From JAAYCI01 sp964472465 (lineage in GTDB: Bacteria; Bacillota; Clostridia; Oscillospirales; Ruminococcaceae), in assembly GCA_964472465.1 (NCBI GenBank), contig CAYYLW010000006.1:1-46124 (forward strand): 46,124 bases of DNA, in the 5' to 3' direction. Below, in pieces: positions 42,534 through 46,124 of the stretch. Below the pieces are notes generated by a model. It saw nothing but the letters and a program-made list of their open reading frames with translations, searched no databases and was not told where the DNA came from. Within the stretch, counting starts at the first letter, position 1; each line of letters begins with the position of its first letter. The position numbers were made by a program, and so were the translations under genes.

Positions 42534-44096
42534 CTATCCCTCCACCACCGCTACGTCGCCTTCGTTCAAACCCCCGGTTATCTCACTCACCCTGCCATCC
42601 GAAAAGCCCGTGGTTATCTCCCTTTTCTCCGGTGCGCCCGTGGGGGTTTTCACCAAAACATATTGCCTTCCATTTTCTAAAAAAATGGCCTTATTGTTCA
42701 TTTGTAAAACACTTGGCAGACGCTTGGTGATAAACTTCACACTGGCCGTCATACCGCCCAGAAGTTCATGCTCGTTGCCCTGTACCTCAATCAGAACTTC
42801 ATAACCTACGTCCTTTTGCATGTCTATCGGTTTTAGGTTTTTTTCGGTCACCCTTCCCTTGATAATCTGCCCTGGGTAAGCCGAACATTCAAGTTCTACC
42901 TCCTGCCCCACCTCCACCTTCAATATATCTTCCTGCGATACCCCAACCCGCACATACCGTTTGCTGCCCTGGCCTAGCTGAACAACGGGTTTGCCGGCCG
43001 CCACTTCATCGCCGGGCTTAAAATCCAGGGCTGTTACTACGCCGTCGTTTTTAGCGGTGATTTTTGGGTTGTCCACCAGCCATTGCGCGTCCTTCATGGC
43101 CGTTTCCAAACGCTCCACCTCTTTGCGTGCATTCTCTATGGCGTTGTTCAAGGTCTGCTGCTCTAAACTTTGCGTTTTTCCGGCCGTTTGGCTCTCTGCA
43201 TTCTCCTGGCTTATCTCCTGCTGGCGTGCTGCGTTTAGCGCATCCAATTCCTTTGCTTTATCAGCCCGTCTTGCTTGCGCTTCACCCAGGGCATTCTTTT
43301 TTTCGTCCAGCTGTTGTTGCCATTGTTCCCGCTGGCCAATGGCCCCTTCTGGCGGTAAGGCCACGCTATCCGCCCTTGTAAAGGGTGCCTCTTCGGGGCT
43401 AGGTGGGGCGCCTTCTGCGGTGGGCTGTGGCTCGGGCGGTACCCCACCGGGTTCTGCCGCTGTCTCAGGGGTGGCCGGGGGTTCCGAAAGAGCCGGGGGC
43501 GCAGCATCTTGGCTGCCGGGCGGGTTTGCCACGGCCCCTTCTATCTGTTTTTCCAGTGCGGCTATCTCAGCTTGTAAAGTGGCAATGGAACTGTCCAGTT
43601 CCGATAGTTCTTTTTCCAGTTGTTGGCGTTGTTGCTCATATTTTTGGCGGCTGGCGGCATGTTTGCCACTTTGCTCTTGCTCAAAGGTAAGGCCGCTTTT
43701 GCTGCAATTTGCCAGTGCATCTTCCCATGTGTTCTTGGCTTTGGAAAGTTCGTTTTCCAAGTCTTTAAGTTTTTGTGCCGCCGCTTTTTCGTCTATTTCG
43801 GCCAGCAAGTCGCCAGTATACACACTGTCTCCCACGCTTACATGCAGCACTTTGAGTGTAAAGGGCACCTCATAGCCATATTCCTCTTTTTCCAGCTCCA
43901 CCTTGCCGTCTCCGTTTACAGAGCTGGTGATGTCCCCCACTGTGGCTGTATACTCTCTCCACAACACATCCTCTTCCTTAGGCCCGGCCTGTACCGCCAG
44001 CAGGCTTGGAAGGGCCAAACTAACCAGCAGTGCCACCAGTACCGCACTGGCAACCACTTTGGTTTTTGTCGATACCTTCTTGCGAACTTTATCCAT
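42534..44096 (-). CDS. HlyD/MacA-family membrane fusion protein with proline-rich tip
   Basis: About 520 residues. N-terminal anchor (KVVASAVLVALLVSLALPSLLAV), lipoyl half-motif (VLHVSVGDSVYTGDLLAEID), a long coiled-coil hairpin (about 102-338), the second lipoyl half (ITAKNDGVVTALDFKPGDEVAAGKPVVQL), a beta barrel (SQEDILKVEVGQEVELECSAYPG) and the membrane-proximal domain (PSVLQMNNKAIFLENGRQYVLV). The hairpin is interrupted at its tip by a Pro/Ala/Glu-rich stretch of about 60 residues. Start ATG 44096 follows AAGGGTG. It is the first gene of the operon and assembles with the FtsX-like permease. Confidence 0.9.
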   Translation of the reverse strand: MDKVRKKVSTKTKVVASAVLVALLVSLALPSLLAVQAGPKEEDVLWREYTATVGDITSSVNGDGKVELEKEEYGYEVPFTLKVLHVSVGDSVYTGDLLAEIDEKAAAQKLKDLENELSKAKNTWEDALANCSKSGLTFEQEQSGKHAASRQKYEQQRQQLEKELSELDSSIATLQAEIAALEKQIEGAVANPPGSQDAAPPALSEPPATPETAAEPGGVPPEPQPTAEGAPPSPEEAPFTRADSVALPPEGAIGQREQWQQQLDEKKNALGEAQARRADKAKELDALNAARQQEISQENAESQTAGKTQSLEQQTLNNAIENARKEVERLETAMKDAQWLVDNPKITAKNDGVVTALDFKPGDEVAAGKPVVQLGQGSKRYVRVGVSQEDILKVEVGQEVELECSAYPGQIIKGRVTEKNLKPIDMQKDVGYEVLIEVQGNEHELLGGMTASVKFITKRLPSVLQMNNKAIFLENGRQYVLVKTPTGAPEKREITTGFSDGRVSEITGGLNEGDVAVVEG

Positions 44097-44167
44097 AGGA
44101 AATGCACCCTTTCGTTTCTGTTGGCACCAGCATACCAAACTGAAGATTAGGTTTTGCTTAGGAAGAG

Positions 44168-44189
44168 AAAAAGCCGCCTTTCGGCGACT
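44168..44189 (-). terminator. Rho-independent terminator after the histidine kinase gene
   Basis: On the minus strand a 7-bp stem (44189-44183 with 44178-44172) closes a GAAA tetraloop, followed by a T-run (44172-44168). It separates the two-component genes from the MacAB-type operon. Confidence 0.8.
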
Positions 44190-44204
44190 TTTGGGTTTGG
44201 CGGG

Positions 44205-45320
44205 TTATTCAGTGGGAAAAGTGATGGTAAAGGCAGTGCCCTTTTCCGGCGCCGAACAAACCTCAATGCTTGCTCCATGCCGTTGCAAGATGGCTTTTGT
44301 GATGGATAGCCCAAGGCCCGAACCGGCAATTTTTCGGTTTCTGGAGGACTCTACCCGGTAGAAAGGTTCAAAGATATGCGTAAGATGCTCTGCCGGAATG
44401 CCCGGTCCATCATCCTGTACCCGCACCACTACTTGATGGGCTGTTTCGCTGGCTTCCACCCTAAGCAGGCCGTTTTCAATGCCATATTTTAGGGCGTTTT
44501 CCAGCAGGTTGGAAAACGCCCGGTACAAGAGCCCGGCATCTCCTAAAACTGAATACCCTTGCAAGCAGAGTTCTGTGCGAATATGTTTGTGCGTATAAAG
44601 CAGGGATAGTTCCTCTGTCGCTATTTGAAAAAGAGCCTGCAATTCCACTTGTTCTGTCCTGGCGGCATATTCTTCACTGGCTAGGCACAAAAGGTCGTCC
44701 ACCAAACGGTTCAGGCGCTCCACACTTTTTTCAGTGGTGTTCATCAGTTCCCCATATTCCTGCAAGCTGGGGGAGCTTTCCATCTGTAGCACCTGTATGC
44801 CCGTTTTCATCACCGTGAGGGGGGTTTTCAGTTCGTGGGCCGCGTTGTTTACAAACTGTTTTTGCCGTTCAAAGGAACTGTCCAGCCGGTTCAGCATCTG
44901 GTTAAAATCGGCGGTTAGTTTGCCAAGCTCATCCTCTACGCCATTTTGCGGCAGGCGAACCGATAAGTTTTTGGCTGTTATTTCGCGTATCTCGCGGCTT
45001 AGTTGCCGCACAGGCTGCAAGGCTTTGCCCACCATTAAATATACAGCCACCATTCCCACTGCCAAAACCCCTAGGTATAACAGGGCGCTCTGCCCTGCAA
45101 AAACACGGCTGGCCTGCACGGCTTCTTCCGCCGGGGTGGATGGAAGCAAAGGCGCAGGGGTGGTGGTTTGTGCCAGGGTTGGCTCCAGTGTTAGGGCCTG
45201 GAACCCGGCATTTGCGCTAAAAACAGAGCCAAGTGCAAGCAATAACATGCAGGCGGCCAAAACGGCCCCGGCCAATAGAGTAATACGCCATTGTAAAGTG
45301 ATTTTAAGTCGTTTTTTCAT
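44205..45320 (-). CDS. Sensor histidine kinase, HAMP-type
   Basis: 371 residues. Two membrane helices (about 12-34 and 79-97) flank a short external loop rich in Thr/Pro. A HAMP linker follows, then HisKA with the phosphorylated H162 (NNAAHELKTPLTVM), N-box LLENALKYGIENG, G1 VQDDGPGIP and G2 GSGLGLSITKAI. It should autophosphorylate and pass phosphate to the 45304 regulator. The short sensor loop is typical of intramembrane or envelope-stress sensing kinases, fitting a link to the adjacent MacAB-type transporter. It overlaps the regulator gene by 17 nt. Confidence 0.94.
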   Translation of the reverse strand: MKKRLKITLQWRITLLAGAVLAACMLLLALGSVFSANAGFQALTLEPTLAQTTTPAPLLPSTPAEEAVQASRVFAGQSALLYLGVLAVGMVAVYLMVGKALQPVRQLSREIREITAKNLSVRLPQNGVEDELGKLTADFNQMLNRLDSSFERQKQFVNNAAHELKTPLTVMKTGIQVLQMESSPSLQEYGELMNTTEKSVERLNRLVDDLLCLASEEYAARTEQVELQALFQIATEELSLLYTHKHIRTELCLQGYSVLGDAGLLYRAFSNLLENALKYGIENGLLRVEASETAHQVVVRVQDDGPGIPAEHLTHIFEPFYRVESSRNRKIAGSGLGLSITKAILQRHGASIEVCSAPEKGTAFTITFPTE

Positions 45321-45996
45321 AGGGTTTCTCCATCAAAATATAGCCTTGGCCCCGGACATTCTGCAAAAGGTCTTGAGCGCCAACGGCAGCCAGTTTCTTT
45401 TTCAGCATATGTATGTGGTACTGTAGCACATTGGAAAATGGGTCGGCCGCGCTGTCCCACACATGTTCAATCAACTCTTCAGCACCCACCACTTGGCCGC
45501 AGTGAAGCATCAGATACTCTAAAATGCTGTACTCCTTTTTTGTCAAACTCACCGCGTTTCCGCCTACATCTGCCTGCCGCAACGCTGTGTTTATGTTGAG
45601 CAGCCCCAGTGAAAGCAGGGCTGGTGCTGCGGTGAAGTTCCATCGCAGCAAATTTCTAACACGCGCTTCCAGTTCGGCAAAATCAAAGGGCTTTGGCAGA
45701 TAATCATTGGCGCCCAGGTCTAGCCCTACAATTTTATCTTCCACCTGTGCCCTGGCAGAAAGAATCAGCACCTTACATTCGTTGTTTTTCTCCCGAATAT
45801 GGCGAAGTACCTCCAGCCCATCCACCAGGGGGAGGTTGAGATCCAGTATGACCAAATCATATTGGTTTACATCAAATTGATACTGGGCGTCTTGGCCGTC
45901 AAAGGCGGTATCCACAGCATACCCACGTTTTCGCAGTCCCTTTGCCACCAGGGCAGACAGGAGTTCTTCATCTTCCACCAATAGTAAACGCATCAT
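45304..45996 (-). CDS. Response regulator, OmpR/PhoB family
   Basis: 230 residues. Receiver domain with acidic pocket VEDEE, phosphoacceptor D52 (LVILDLNLP), conserved Ser/Thr (ILSA) and K102 (LPKPF). The C-terminal winged helix is OmpR-type (VSLTKKEYSILEYLMLHCGQVV, DPFSNVLQYHIHMLKKKL, VRGQGYIL). It is likely phosphorylated by the overlapping kinase and to control the MacAB-type operon. Two ATGs (45996, 45993) share AAGGAAAGGTG; the second is spaced better. Confidence 0.95.
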   Translation of the reverse strand: MMRLLLVEDEELLSALVAKGLRKRGYAVDTAFDGQDAQYQFDVNQYDLVILDLNLPLVDGLEVLRHIREKNNECKVLILSARAQVEDKIVGLDLGANDYLPKPFDFAELEARVRNLLRWNFTAAPALLSLGLLNINTALRQADVGGNAVSLTKKEYSILEYLMLHCGQVVGAEELIEHVWDSAADPFSNVLQYHIHMLKKKLAAVGAQDLLQNVRGQGYILMEKPYEKTT

Positions 45997-46029
45997 ACAC
46001 CTTTCCTTAAATAGACCGTGGTGAATTTT

Positions 46030-46043
46030 CTAATACCTATTAG
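46030..46043. promoter_or_regulatory. Inverted repeat near the two-component promoter
   Basis: CTAATACCTATTAG is a 6-bp inverted repeat with CC spacer, overlapping a minus-strand TATACT (-10-like). No convincing -35 box was found. It is a possible autoregulatory or response-regulator site. Confidence 0.4.
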
Positions 46044-46124
46044 TATAGCATGGCGTTTCTTTGATTTCGTTTAGGGCAACACCGCGCAAAACAAGCTTTC
46101 AAGGCGAAGGAATAATCCAGGCCG

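Noticed and set aside
42991..43875. 294-codon open frame on the plus strand opposite the HlyD gene
   Set aside because: It is antisense to a clearly conserved membrane-fusion gene. Its Ser/Ala/Cys-rich composition mirrors Glu/Gln/Ala codons of the coiled coil and it has no domain.

Overview
The window looks like a chromosomal segment of an anaerobic, low-to-mid GC Gram-positive bacterium of the class Clostridia, probably an Oscillospiraceae/Ruminococcaceae-type gut anaerobe. This rests on AGGAGG-type ribosome binding sites, Gram-positive lipoproteins, a sortase-like sorting signal without an outer membrane system, an iron-sulfur flavoprotein, a LUD protein and electron-transfer flavoproteins. 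The species cannot be named from the sequence. No rRNA, tRNA or CRISPR array was recognised.

Layout. (1) 1-2.7 kb: decayed M23 peptidase, a LUD-domain protein, an enolase-superfamily remnant and a divergent GntR/UTRA regulator. (2) 3.06-10.84 kb: a catabolic operon with a peptide-type ABC importer (lipoprotein, two permeases, one fused double ATPase), an enolase-superfamily dehydratase/epimerase and an FAD oxidoreductase. It is followed by an aldehyde dehydrogenase remnant and about 1.2 kb of decayed DNA with hairpins. (3) 12.5-21.4 kb: a PocR-AraC regulator, two URO-D/MtaA-like proteins, a sugar-type ABC importer without its own ATPase, an iron-sulfur flavoprotein, a LacI regulator and a small TIGR03792-like protein. 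(4) 21.4-24.8 kb: mobile-element scraps, a small ferredoxin and a leucine-rich-repeat surface protein that lacks a signal peptide. (5) 24.8-29.7 kb: a membrane diguanylate cyclase followed by a Cache-GGDEF-EAL gene broken by one amber codon. (6) 29.77-37.6 kb: a strong promoter and attenuator-like hairpin leading into an operon of SDR dehydrogenase, MFS transporter, FGGY kinase, FAD-linked oxidase, EtfB, EtfA and SurE. (7) 37.6-38.9 kb: hairpins, a terminator and a frameshifted serine-recombinase remnant. (8) 38.95-46.0 kb, minus strand: a PhoB-type two-component system, then a MacAB-type ABC system with a small lipoprotein and a probably exported deiminase.

How the genes work together. Three regions look like complete uptake-plus-catabolism modules for unknown small molecules. 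Region 6 stands out most: an MFS porter, a dehydrogenase, a sugar kinase, an oxidase with its own Etf pair, and a phosphatase, all translationally close. Region 8 looks like an envelope or stress-response transporter under a dedicated two-component system, ending in a secreted deiminase.

Two window-wide patterns deserve attention. The pseudogene load is high, with several genes decayed by large internal deletion. Perfect, nearly loopless inverted repeats recur in unrelated contexts, including inside the etfB reading frame. Two genes (the LUD gene and the deiminase gene) have CTG, not ATG, GTG or TTG, at the ideal distance from a strong ribosome binding site.
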